From Bacilli bacterium (GTDB lineage: Bacteria > Bacillota_I > Bacilli_A > Izemoplasmatales > Hujiaoplasmataceae), in the NCBI GenBank assembly GCA_018400565.1, contig JAGYMP010000080.1:1-10342 (forward strand): a DNA stretch of 10,342 nt. The letters run 5' to 3'. Positions 1 through 6,186 of the stretch are shown here, piece after piece; positions within the stretch are counted from its first letter, which is position 1; every line of letters starts with the position of its first letter. The position numbers and the translations under genes were made by a program. Below the pieces are notes generated by a model, which did no database searches, was not told the origin of the DNA, and saw only the letters and a program-made list of their open reading frames with translations.

Positions 1-79
1 TTTTGGCATGGGCATTCAAGCCGCCACATCGATATTTGTTGTGAATTTGAAGCGAATATTGAAATTGCAAGCAGAATAA
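1..79 (+). CDS. C-terminal end of a probable transposase (partial)
   Basis: The frame beginning at base 2 is open from the window edge to a TAA at 77-79 and encodes about 25 residues. They include AATSIFVVNLKRILKL. A short helix with an 'N-[LI]-K-R-[LI]' motif close to the stop is typical of the C-terminus of DDE transposases of the IS1182/IS5/IS4 type. That is family knowledge applied to a very short stretch, so the call is tentative. The rest of the gene lies outside the window. A second frame (from base 1) stays open to a TAG at 94-96, but its translation, rich in His, Cys and Arg, does not resemble a protein tail. The gene is separated from the suf promoter by a hairpin and about 70 further bases. 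Confidence 0.42.
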   Translation, partial: FGMGIQAATSIFVVNLKRILKLQAE

Positions 80-117
80 TGCTTGTATATTTTTAGTCTC
101 CACGAAAAAACATAAAA

Positions 118-153
118 AAAACGATAATATCCCATCAGAAATATTATCGTTTT
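118..153. terminator. Bidirectional intrinsic terminator hairpin
   Basis: A perfect 13-bp inverted repeat, AAAACGATAATAT (118-130) with ATATTATCGTTTT (141-153), encloses a 10-base loop. The A-run on the left and T-run on the right make it terminator-like in both directions. It lies 39 bases beyond the stop of the partial transposase frame and would insulate the suf promoter from readthrough. The stem is AT-rich, so termination may be weak. Confidence 0.6.
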
Positions 154-224
154 CTATTTTGGTTACTTTTTCAGCGCCCTCGCGAAACGCCCTTTTTTTT
201 ACGGAAAGAAAAAAATCATAGCTT

Positions 225-253
225 TTGCATATTGATATCAAATACGTTACAAT
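225..253 (+). promoter_or_regulatory. Sigma-A promoter of the suf operon
   Basis: TTGCAT (225-230) and TACAAT (248-253) are separated by exactly 17 bases and differ from the consensus boxes at two and one positions. Transcription would start near base 260. This rules out the upstream in-frame GTG at 256 as a start codon and supports the ATG at 277. I see no clear operator. Confidence 0.68.
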
Positions 254-276
254 AAGTGGTGTTTGGAGTGATAAAC

Positions 277-1032
277 ATGGCAAAACTCGATATCGTGAAT
301 GTGACCGTTTCCGTTGAGGATTCGATTATTTTACGTGACATAAATTTAACCATCAAACAGAGTGAGACCCATGCGATCATGGGTCCGAATGCCACCGGTA
401 AATCGACCCTTGCGAAAATCATCATGGGTCATCCCGAATATACAATCGAAGCCGGTGACATCAAAATTGACGGAGAATCCATTTTGGATATGACAGTGGA
501 CGAACGCGCCCGCGCCGGTGTGTTTTTGGGGATGCAAAATCCGATCGAAGTGCCCGGCGTGACTAATTTTGATTTCATCAAAGCCGCCGTGCAGGCTAAG
601 ATGGGCAAGGAAAATCATCTTTCCGTCGGTAAATTCATATTGCGTTTCGAAGACACCGCAAAAGAATTAAGCATGGGCAAAGGGCTTTCGCACCGTTACC
701 TGAACGTCGGGTTTTCCGGCGGCGAAAAAAAACGCAATGAGATCTTGCAGATGAAACTGCTCAATCCCAAGTTCGCGTTGCTTGATGAAATTGATTCGGG
801 TCTTGACGTGGATGCGCTCAAACAAATCGGTGAAACCGTGTCGTCGATGAAATCACCGACACTCGGTTTGTTGGTCATCACCCATTATCAGCGGTTGCTT
901 GATTACATCATCCCTGATTTCGTCCATGTCATGATTGATGGAACGATTGTCAAGACCGGCGGTCTTGATTTGATTGAAAGAATCGATCGCGAAGGCTATG
1001 ACTGGGTTAAAAAAGATTATCAGGACGAGTAG
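277..1032 (+). CDS. sufC: SufC, Fe-S cluster assembly ATPase
   Basis: SufC is the cytosolic ABC-type ATPase of the SufBCD scaffold. It uses ATP to remodel SufB-SufD during Fe-S cluster assembly. The 251-residue product is the usual family length. Visible motifs are Walker A GPNATGKS (36-43), the Q-loop at about Gln87 (GMQNP), the signature GFSGGEKKRNEI (about 145-156), Walker B FALLDE (166-171) followed by the D-loop SGLD, and the H-loop His203. The signature with KKRNEILQ is diagnostic for SufC among ABC ATPases. Walker A carries Ala where the family usually has Gly (GPNG), which leaves the G-x4-GKS pattern intact. The start at ATG 277 is chosen because GGAG at 264-267 is correctly spaced and the promoter leaves no room for the GTG at 256. 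It is the first gene of a five-gene operon. sufD begins 8 bases downstream. Confidence 0.96.
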   Translation: MAKLDIVNVTVSVEDSIILRDINLTIKQSETHAIMGPNATGKSTLAKIIMGHPEYTIEAGDIKIDGESILDMTVDERARAGVFLGMQNPIEVPGVTNFDFIKAAVQAKMGKENHLSVGKFILRFEDTAKELSMGKGLSHRYLNVGFSGGEKKRNEILQMKLLNPKFALLDEIDSGLDVDALKQIGETVSSMKSPTLGLLVITHYQRLLDYIIPDFVHVMIDGTIVKTGGLDLIERIDREGYDWVKKDYQDE

Positions 1033-1040
1033 GTGATTGT

Positions 1041-1949
1041 GTGGAATTTCCCGGGTATCTGAGACGACAAAACGATATCGTCGTCATCGATGACAATGAA
1101 GTCACGAACACGGCGGCGGCAACTTTCGTCAAACAAACACTGACCATCACAAAAGACATCAAAAACATGCGTATCCTGATTGGCGACCTGACCGCGATGG
1201 ATCGCATCCGGATCGTCGTGAATGAAGGCGTGCATGTGGGAATGCATGTCTATTTTTTGACAAAACGCCAAAACGATCTCACAATCGCATTTGATTTAAA
1301 GCAAGACAGCCGGGTCACAGGTTCTTTTGCCCTTTACAGCATAAACAAAATGAAGAACACGTTGATACGTGATGTCACGTTGGCCGAGAATGCACGCATG
1401 GAGATGCAAACAGGCATTTTTATCCACGGGTGCCTGACCATCGACGAAACCGTTGCATTGAACGGCGAAAATGCACAAGTCGCGCTCGGTTTGCTGAATG
1501 TGGCCGATGATGCGGATCACATCCGTATGCATCAAATTGTGAGGCACCTGGCACCTCATACCACATCTGACATTGACAACCGTCTTGTCGCATCAGAATC
1601 CTCACGCCTTGATTATGTGATCAAAGGCTTGATTAAAAAAGGCATGTATCAATCCGCTTGCCATCAATCATCACGGGGACTTCTTTTGAGCGAAGACGGT
1701 GAAATCGCTGCCGATCCCCAGCTCTTGATCGATGAGTATGACGTCGATGCCTCACACGGGTTGGCCGTCGGTCAGATTGACGAAGACCAATTGTTTTATT
1801 TGAAAAGCAGGGGGATTGACGATGCCGAGGCAAAGCGTTTGATTGTGATGGGGTATGTGCGTCCGTTTATAACGGCGCTGGACGACGAAAGCATCGAAAA
1901 CCGCATTAAAAAACGCATCTTGTTTAAAATCAAAGGGGTGGCATCATGA
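1041..1949 (+). CDS. sufD: Short SufD-type Fe-S scaffold protein
   Basis: This is the SufD-like partner of SufB and SufC in the SufBCD scaffold. The C-terminal half carries the family hallmarks: SSRGLLLSEDGEI (about 210-222), ASHGLAVGQIDEDQLFYLKSRG (237-258) and the IVMGYVRPF segment. His239 in ASHG corresponds to the conserved histidine of SufD implicated in cluster building; the preceding Cys of the common CSHG motif is Ala here. The product is 302 residues against roughly 420-440 for E. coli and Bacillus SufD, and it starts almost at the beta-helix core, so the usual N-terminal helical domain is absent. It starts with GTG at 1041, preceded by AGGTGAT (1031-1037) just after the sufC stop. 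Its TGA overlaps the sufS ATG in an ATGA (1946-1949), implying translational coupling. The position between sufC and sufS supports SufD rather than a SufB fragment. Confidence 0.85.
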   Translation: MEFPGYLRRQNDIVVIDDNEVTNTAAATFVKQTLTITKDIKNMRILIGDLTAMDRIRIVVNEGVHVGMHVYFLTKRQNDLTIAFDLKQDSRVTGSFALYSINKMKNTLIRDVTLAENARMEMQTGIFIHGCLTIDETVALNGENAQVALGLLNVADDADHIRMHQIVRHLAPHTTSDIDNRLVASESSRLDYVIKGLIKKGMYQSACHQSSRGLLLSEDGEIAADPQLLIDEYDVDASHGLAVGQIDEDQLFYLKSRGIDDAEAKRLIVMGYVRPFITALDDESIENRIKKRILFKIKGVAS

Positions 1950-3145
1950 AGGATTATAAATGTGATTTTCCCCAACTGAACGATGATTATGTTTACATCG
2001 ATTCCGCGGCCACGACATTGACACCGACAACTGTTATTGATGCCATCAATGATTATTACCGCAATTATTCCGTCAACATTCACCGCGGCATGTATAAACA
2101 GAGTTACGAAGCAACGGAAATATACGAAAACACGCGCAGGAAAGCAGCCGCTTTCATCGGTGCAAAAACAGAAGAGATCGTTTACACAAGAGGAACCACA
2201 TCGGCGCTTAATCTTCTGGCACAGCGCTACGGCAACCGTATTTTGAAAAAAGGCGATGACATCGTGGTGTCCGAACTCGCTCATCATTCGTCGTTGTTGC
2301 CATGGCAGCACATTGCGGCTGAGACAGGTGCCAATCTGCGCTATGTCCCGCTCGATTCTGAAGGTCGGTTGATCGTTGATAACATCAAAAAGACACTTTC
2401 CGATAAGACCAAGATTGTTGCATTGACCCATGTCTCCAATGTGATGGGTTATCTCGCTCCAGTCAAAGAAGTCACGGAACTGGCGCACGCGGTTGGCGCA
2501 AAGGTTGTTCTTGACTGCGCACAGGCGGTAAGTCATGTACCTATCGATGTCAAACAGTTGAATGTTGATTTCATGGCTTTCTCTGCTCACAAGATGTTGG
2601 GACCGACCGGCATTGGTATTCTATACGGCAAACATAATCTTCTGGAATCGATGGAGCCGCTTGAATACGGCGGCGACATGGTTGATTTCGTCGAAAAGGA
2701 TCATGCCGTGTGGAAAGATGTGCCACAACGCTTCGAAGCAGGCACGATGCCGATCGCATCGGTGTTTGGTCTGGCCAAAGCAATTGATTACCTTGAAGCC
2801 GTCGGACTCGACCATATCCACGACCATATTGTGAAGCTCGCCAAAATGACCATTGACGGCCTTCAATCAATTGAGGATGTCACGATTTACAATGAACACA
2901 GTGACAGCGGTATTGTCACATTCAATCTCAAAAATGTGCCCTCACATGATGCATTGTCTTTTTATGCCGAAGAAAATGTTGCATTGCGTGCCGGTCATCA
3001 CTGCGCGATGCTGGTCGGGAAAAAACTTGGCGTCAATTCGACTCTGCGCGCATCGTTTTATATATACAATGACGAAAAAGACGTCCATCGTTTTCTTGAT
3101 GTCACCAAACAAGCAGTCGATTATTTTCGCACACTCGGATTTTGA
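1946..3145 (+). CDS. sufS: SufS, group II cysteine desulfurase
   Basis: SufS is a PLP-dependent enzyme that removes sulfur from L-cysteine, giving alanine and a protein-bound persulfide for Fe-S assembly. The 399-residue length fits the family (about 400-410). Visible elements are the PLP-stacking His in LAHHSSLLPW (111-120), Asn165 in THVSNVMG, Asp190 and Gln193 in VVLDCAQA, the Schiff-base Lys216 in FSAHKMLGPTG, and the catalytic Cys353 in RAGHHCA. The RAGHHCA loop marks the SufS/group II class rather than NifS/IscS. The gene overlaps sufD by 4 bases and has AAAGGGG (1932-1938) as its ribosome binding site. It is followed after 12 bases by sufU, its expected sulfur acceptor. Confidence 0.96.
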   Translation: MKDYKCDFPQLNDDYVYIDSAATTLTPTTVIDAINDYYRNYSVNIHRGMYKQSYEATEIYENTRRKAAAFIGAKTEEIVYTRGTTSALNLLAQRYGNRILKKGDDIVVSELAHHSSLLPWQHIAAETGANLRYVPLDSEGRLIVDNIKKTLSDKTKIVALTHVSNVMGYLAPVKEVTELAHAVGAKVVLDCAQAVSHVPIDVKQLNVDFMAFSAHKMLGPTGIGILYGKHNLLESMEPLEYGGDMVDFVEKDHAVWKDVPQRFEAGTMPIASVFGLAKAIDYLEAVGLDHIHDHIVKLAKMTIDGLQSIEDVTIYNEHSDSGIVTFNLKNVPSHDALSFYAEENVALRAGHHCAMLVGKKLGVNSTLRASFYIYNDEKDVHRFLDVTKQAVDYFRTLGF

Positions 3146-3157
3146 GGAGGTTTTTTC

Positions 3158-3580
3158 ATGGCTGATTTAAGTCACATGTATCGCGAAATCATCATGGAAC
3201 ATTACAAACATCCGCGCAACAAAGGCCTTGTTGACGAGGAAGGTTATAACAAACACCGCATCAAAAATCCTTCCTGCGGTGATGATATCACGATTCAGAG
3301 CAAAGTGGAAGACGGCATTGTCAAAGATGTCAGACAGGACGGATCCGGCTGCAGCATCTGTTGTGCATCGGCCTCCGTGTTGACGGAAAAACTAAAAGGG
3401 ATGGACGTCAGTGAGGCGAAACATTTTGCTGATGCTTATTTGGACCTGGTTGCCGGTAATTCTTATGATGAATCACTGGATTTCGGCGAATCAAAGGTCT
3501 TTGAAGGGGTCAGAAAATTTCCTTCCCGTATCAAATGTGCCTCAATCCCCTGGAAGGCGTTCAAAAAAACGATTGAGTAA
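3158..3580 (+). CDS. sufU: SufU, zinc-dependent sulfurtransferase
   Basis: SufU accepts the persulfide sulfur from SufS in Gram-positive bacteria and passes it to the SufBCD scaffold. It resembles IscU but binds zinc. The four ligand positions are visible: Cys40 and Asp42 (NPSCGDD), Cys65 (GSGCS) and Cys127 (RIKCASIPWKA). The insertion before the last Cys (NSYDESLDFGESKVFEG, about 101-117) separates SufU from IscU. The 140-residue length is normal. Two extra cysteines, Cys68 and Cys69, follow Cys65 in CSICCASAS, where relatives usually have non-cysteine residues. The ribosome binding site GAGGAGG directly after the sufS TGA is strong. Adjacency to sufS agrees with their physical partnership. 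Confidence 0.95.
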   Translation: MADLSHMYREIIMEHYKHPRNKGLVDEEGYNKHRIKNPSCGDDITIQSKVEDGIVKDVRQDGSGCSICCASASVLTEKLKGMDVSEAKHFADAYLDLVAGNSYDESLDFGESKVFEGVRKFPSRIKCASIPWKAFKKTIE

Positions 3581-3606
3581 ATGACATAAGAATGTGGTGA
3601 TTATCA

Positions 3607-5031
3607 ATGAGTGATGAACCAAACAACAAAAACGTCAACGATGTCAAAGACATGTTGGGCGATTATAAATATGGTTTCAAAACGGACGCGGAATCCGTCT
3701 TTACGACGGACCGTGGTCTGAGTGAGGCCATTGTCCGTCAGATTTCCGAAAAGAAGAATGAACCTGAATGGATGTTAAAAACGCGTCTTGATGCCCTGGA
3801 GACGTTTTTGGCGACGGAAAACCCCACATGGGGGCCCGATCTTTCAGGCATCGATTTCGATGAGATCATTTATTACATCAAATCATCTGACAAAGTCGAA
3901 CGCGACTGGGAAGATGTGCCCGAGAACATCAAAGAGACATTTTCCAAACTGGGAATCCCCGAAGCCGAACAGAAATACCTGGCCGGTGTCACGACACAGT
4001 TTGAATCCGAGGCCGTGTACCATCATTCAATTGAGGAATTGGAAGAACAGGGTGTCATTTTCATGGACACAGACTCTGCGCTTCGCGAACACCCGGATCT
4101 CTTCAAAGAATATTTCATGAGTGTCGTCCCTTATGATGACAACAAGTATGCCGCACTCAACACTGCTGTGTGGAGCGGCGGTTCGTTTATCTATGTCCCT
4201 AAGGGTGTCAAACTCGATAAACCGCTGCAATCCTATTTCAGAATCAATTCCGAACAGATGGGGCAGTTTGAACGGACCCTCATCATTGTCGAAGACGGGG
4301 CATCCCTTGATTATGTCGAAGGATGCACGGCGCCGGTTTATTCGAAGAACTCATTGCATGCCGCCGTTGTGGAGATCATCGTGAAAGACCATGCCCACTG
4401 CAGGTATTCGACCGTCCAGAACTGGTCGACGAATATCATCAATCTCGTCACCAAACGATCAGTGGTCGGCGAACACGGTCACATGGAATGGATTGACGGG
4501 AACATCGGGTCCGGATTGAACATGAAATACCCGAGTTGCATTTTAAAAGGTGATCATGCAAAAGGCACGACGATCACCATCGCCTTCGCCGGAAAGGGAC
4601 AATATCAGGATACCGGCACAAAAATGATCCATATCGGCAAACACACCAAAAGCGAAATCATCTCCAAGTCCATCGCCACAAACGGAGGCAAAGTCAATTA
4701 CCGGGGTCTGGTCTCACAGGAGAAGACGGCCGATGGTGCCAAGAGCCATATCGAATGTGACACGATTTTGGTCGACCGCGAATCGTCCTCTGATACGTTG
4801 CCGTCCAACATCGCCAAAAACTTCCACGGTCAAATCGAGCATGAAGCATCGGTTTCAAAGGTGAGCGAAGAACAACTGTTTTACCTTATGAGCCGGGGGT
4901 TGTCCGAGCAGGAGGCCACAGAACTCATCGTGATGGGATTCATCGAACCGTTCGCGCGCGAACTGCCCATGGAATATGCCGTCGAACTCAACCATCTCAT
5001 ACGGCTTGAGATGGAAGGGTCCATCGGATAA
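3607..5031 (+). CDS. sufB: SufB, Fe-S cluster scaffold protein
   Basis: SufB is the main scaffold subunit on which the nascent Fe-S cluster forms, working with SufC and SufD. The 474-residue product has normal family length (465-495). Recognisable segments are AVWSGGSFIYVPKGVKL (about 187-203), the EGCTAP loop (Cys240), YSTVQNWS (267-274), GSGLNMKYPSCILKG (301-315), HIECDTIL with Cys384 (probable counterpart of the essential C-terminal-region cysteine of E. coli SufB), and EEQLFYLMSRGLSEQEA followed by IVMGFIEPF near the C-terminus. The start at ATG 3607 has GGTGAT at 3596-3601. It is last in the operon, the usual place of sufB in Bacillota suf clusters, and a terminator follows within 10 bases. 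Confidence 0.97.
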   Translation: MSDEPNNKNVNDVKDMLGDYKYGFKTDAESVFTTDRGLSEAIVRQISEKKNEPEWMLKTRLDALETFLATENPTWGPDLSGIDFDEIIYYIKSSDKVERDWEDVPENIKETFSKLGIPEAEQKYLAGVTTQFESEAVYHHSIEELEEQGVIFMDTDSALREHPDLFKEYFMSVVPYDDNKYAALNTAVWSGGSFIYVPKGVKLDKPLQSYFRINSEQMGQFERTLIIVEDGASLDYVEGCTAPVYSKNSLHAAVVEIIVKDHAHCRYSTVQNWSTNIINLVTKRSVVGEHGHMEWIDGNIGSGLNMKYPSCILKGDHAKGTTITIAFAGKGQYQDTGTKMIHIGKHTKSEIISKSIATNGGKVNYRGLVSQEKTADGAKSHIECDTILVDRESSSDTLPSNIAKNFHGQIEHEASVSKVSEEQLFYLMSRGLSEQEATELIVMGFIEPFARELPMEYAVELNHLIRLEMEGSIG

Positions 5032-5036
5032 ACCAT

Positions 5037-5064
5037 AAAAGCCCTTGAAAGAGGGTTTTTTTTA
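5037..5064 (+). terminator. Intrinsic terminator of the suf operon
   Basis: A stem built on CCCTT/GAGGG around a GAAA tetraloop (5042-5055) is extended by A-T pairs and followed by an uninterrupted T-run of 8 or more. It starts 6 bases after the sufB stop. Confidence 0.82.
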
Positions 5065-5112
5065 TTAATACACGCTATTTTTGAAGGATATGTTTTCTTT
5101 TTGCATATCTTG

Positions 5113-5121
5113 TGATAAAAT
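5113..5121 (+). promoter_or_regulatory. Extended -10 promoter of the darA gene
   Basis: TG-A-TAAAAT (TG at 5113-5114, box at 5116-5121) matches the extended -10 pattern. The -35 region at correct spacing (TTTTCT, 5093-5098) is poor, which extended -10 promoters tolerate. The box ends 22 bases before the chosen ATG, very like the spacing at sufC. Confidence 0.5.
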
Positions 5122-5143
5122 AACCCAAAAGGTGGTGGAAACC

Positions 5144-5467
5144 ATGAAATTGGTGATGGCGATTGTATCGAATGAAGATGCCAGCAAGGTCAATAAGACG
5201 TTGATCAAAGAAAACTTCTTTGTGACAAAACTCGCGACGACCGGCGGCTTTTTGATGAGCGGCAACACGACTTTGATCATCGGGGTTCAGGATGAATTGC
5301 TCGATAAATGCATCAGAATCATCTCGGAAACCTCAAGACGCCGCAATAAACTGGTGCCCAATGCGATTTCCAGTGAATTCGGCATTTTTTCCTCCACACC
5401 CGTTGAAGTGCAGGTCGGTGGGGCGACGATTTTCGTTTTGGACGTTGATCAGTTCATCAAAGCTTAA
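5144..5467 (+). CDS. darA: DarA/PstA-type cyclic-di-AMP receptor protein
   Basis: This is a small PII-like cytosolic protein of the family that binds the second messenger cyclic-di-AMP (DUF970; B. subtilis DarA/YaaQ). Downstream partners are poorly known. The 107-residue length is typical. Family marks are MAIVSNEDA near the N-terminus, the glycine-rich loop TKLATTGGFLMSGNTTLIIG (28-47) that forms part of the nucleotide site, and the C-terminal strand PVEVQVGGATIFVLDVDQF (86-104). An open frame extends upstream to a TTG at 5081, but ATG 5144 is preferred because of AAGGTGGTGG just upstream, the promoter position and alignment with the family N-terminus. It is monocistronic, with its own promoter and terminator. 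In B. subtilis the orthologue lies by tmk and holB, which are absent here. Confidence 0.93.
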   Translation: MKLVMAIVSNEDASKVNKTLIKENFFVTKLATTGGFLMSGNTTLIIGVQDELLDKCIRIISETSRRRNKLVPNAISSEFGIFSSTPVEVQVGGATIFVLDVDQFIKA

Positions 5468-5471
5468 TATG

Positions 5472-5502
5472 GAAACAAACCTTCGTTTGTTTCTTTTTTT
5501 TT
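5472..5502 (+). terminator. Intrinsic terminator after darA
   Basis: A perfect 9-bp stem, GAAACAAAC (5472-5480) with GTTTGTTTC (5485-5493), has a CTTC tetraloop and nine T residues after it. The T-tract runs into the -35 region of the next gene, so termination and initiation signals overlap. Confidence 0.9.
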
Positions 5503-5511
5503 GGTGACTCA

Positions 5512-5520
5512 TGATATAAT
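5512..5520 (+). promoter_or_regulatory. Extended -10 promoter of the PucR-type gene
   Basis: TGATATAAT is a perfect extended -10 element (TG at 5512-5513, TATAAT at 5515-5520). The -35 area lies in the T-tract of the preceding terminator and has no good match. The start codon is 26 bases beyond the box. Confidence 0.65.
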
Positions 5521-5546
5521 GGTGTTGATGTTTCGGAGGGATTTCC

Positions 5547-6098
5547 ATGAGAAAAATGATCGCTTATCTCACAACGACTGAAAAAACCAAAAATGAAACA
5601 CTTTCGTTCATCGCCATGCATGAACATCTTTATGCGAGTGAAGTCTCAAGCGGCTTATTAAAGCTTCGTTATGACCATGATGAGATTGACATGGACAGTT
5701 TTCGCGAGTTTCACATGTCTGAATTATACAAAGACATCACGGCTTTTACGCACCGGACCTCCGTCAAATTCCCTGACGAAGCTTTTTATGGCCTTTTTGA
5801 AGAACTCGATCCCGGCATTTACCATGTGTCCGATGTCATCAGGGAAGTCATTCTCAGAAACAAGAATGATCTGAAGAGCCATTTGCGCAATCATTATTAT
5901 TCGTTGGTCGGGCACGATGTGATTGATACGGCCCTCGGTTTCATCGATGCCGATTTGAATGCCTCGAAGGCGGCGAAGACCATGTATATGCACAGAAACA
6001 CCCTCGCTTACAGGCTGGATCGGTTTACGGACAAAACCGACATTGACATCCGGTCCTTTCAGGGCGCAGAGGCCGTCCATTTGCTTTTCAAATACTGA
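5547..6098 (+). CDS. Small regulator with a PucR/CdaR-type C-terminal HTH
   Basis: This is probably a DNA-binding regulator. The C-terminal segment, residues about 126-180, reads as the helix-turn-helix of the PucR/CdaR (sugar-diacid regulator) class. The recognition part is NASKAAKTMYMHRNTLAYRL (138-157), followed by a hydrophobic end. In that class the 'hRNTLxYRL' motif is very characteristic. The first 125 residues are acidic and helical in character and match no sensor domain I can name. At 183 residues the protein is much shorter than usual PucR or CdaR members (roughly 350-550), so the usual ligand-binding portion is missing or replaced. The ATG at 5547 has CGGAGGG at 5534-5540. It is a single-gene unit just upstream of a sugar ABC ATPase gene, so it could respond to carbon supply; that link is inference from position only. 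Confidence 0.72.
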   Translation: MRKMIAYLTTTEKTKNETLSFIAMHEHLYASEVSSGLLKLRYDHDEIDMDSFREFHMSELYKDITAFTHRTSVKFPDEAFYGLFEELDPGIYHVSDVIREVILRNKNDLKSHLRNHYYSLVGHDVIDTALGFIDADLNASKAAKTMYMHRNTLAYRLDRFTDKTDIDIRSFQGAEAVHLLFKY

Positions 6099-6104
6099 TT
6101 TTGT

Positions 6105-6136
6105 GCACTTTGCCTATATGCAAAGTGCCGTTTTTT
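6105..6136 (+). terminator. Intrinsic terminator after the PucR-type gene
   Basis: A perfect 9-bp stem, GCACTTTGC (6105-6113) with GCAAAGTGC (6120-6128), has a 6-base loop and is followed after CG by six T residues. The next gene's -10 box begins four bases after the T-run. Confidence 0.9.
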
Positions 6137-6139
6137 CGT

Positions 6140-6145
6140 TATAAT
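6140..6145 (+). promoter_or_regulatory. Probable -10 box for the sugar ABC ATPase gene
   Basis: TATAAT matches the -10 consensus exactly and lies 41 bases before the ATG. At 16-18 bases upstream only terminator stem sequence is found, with no recognisable -35 box, so the promoter is plausible but incomplete. An activator or a weak promoter would fit. Confidence 0.42.
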
Positions 6146-6186
6146 GCATATGATGATTAAAATAAGAAATTATTATAGGAGGCAAT

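Noticed and set aside
171..200. Second terminator at the GC-rich stretch before the T-run near 193-200
   Set aside because: The stretch is rich in C and has no complementary GGG arm on the same strand, so no stem can form.
256..276. Upstream in-frame GTG extension of sufC
   Set aside because: It lies at the predicted transcription start, lacks a ribosome binding site, and adds residues before the normal SufC N-terminus.
1796..2590. Long minus-strand open frame (264 codons) opposite sufD/sufS
   Set aside because: It is a shadow of two well-supported genes. Its translation is rich in Cys, Phe and Ile without recognisable motifs, and no ribosome binding site was noted.
5081..5143. Upstream in-frame extension of darA from a TTG
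   Set aside because: The promoter lies inside this stretch, and the family N-terminus and ribosome binding site both point to ATG 5144.
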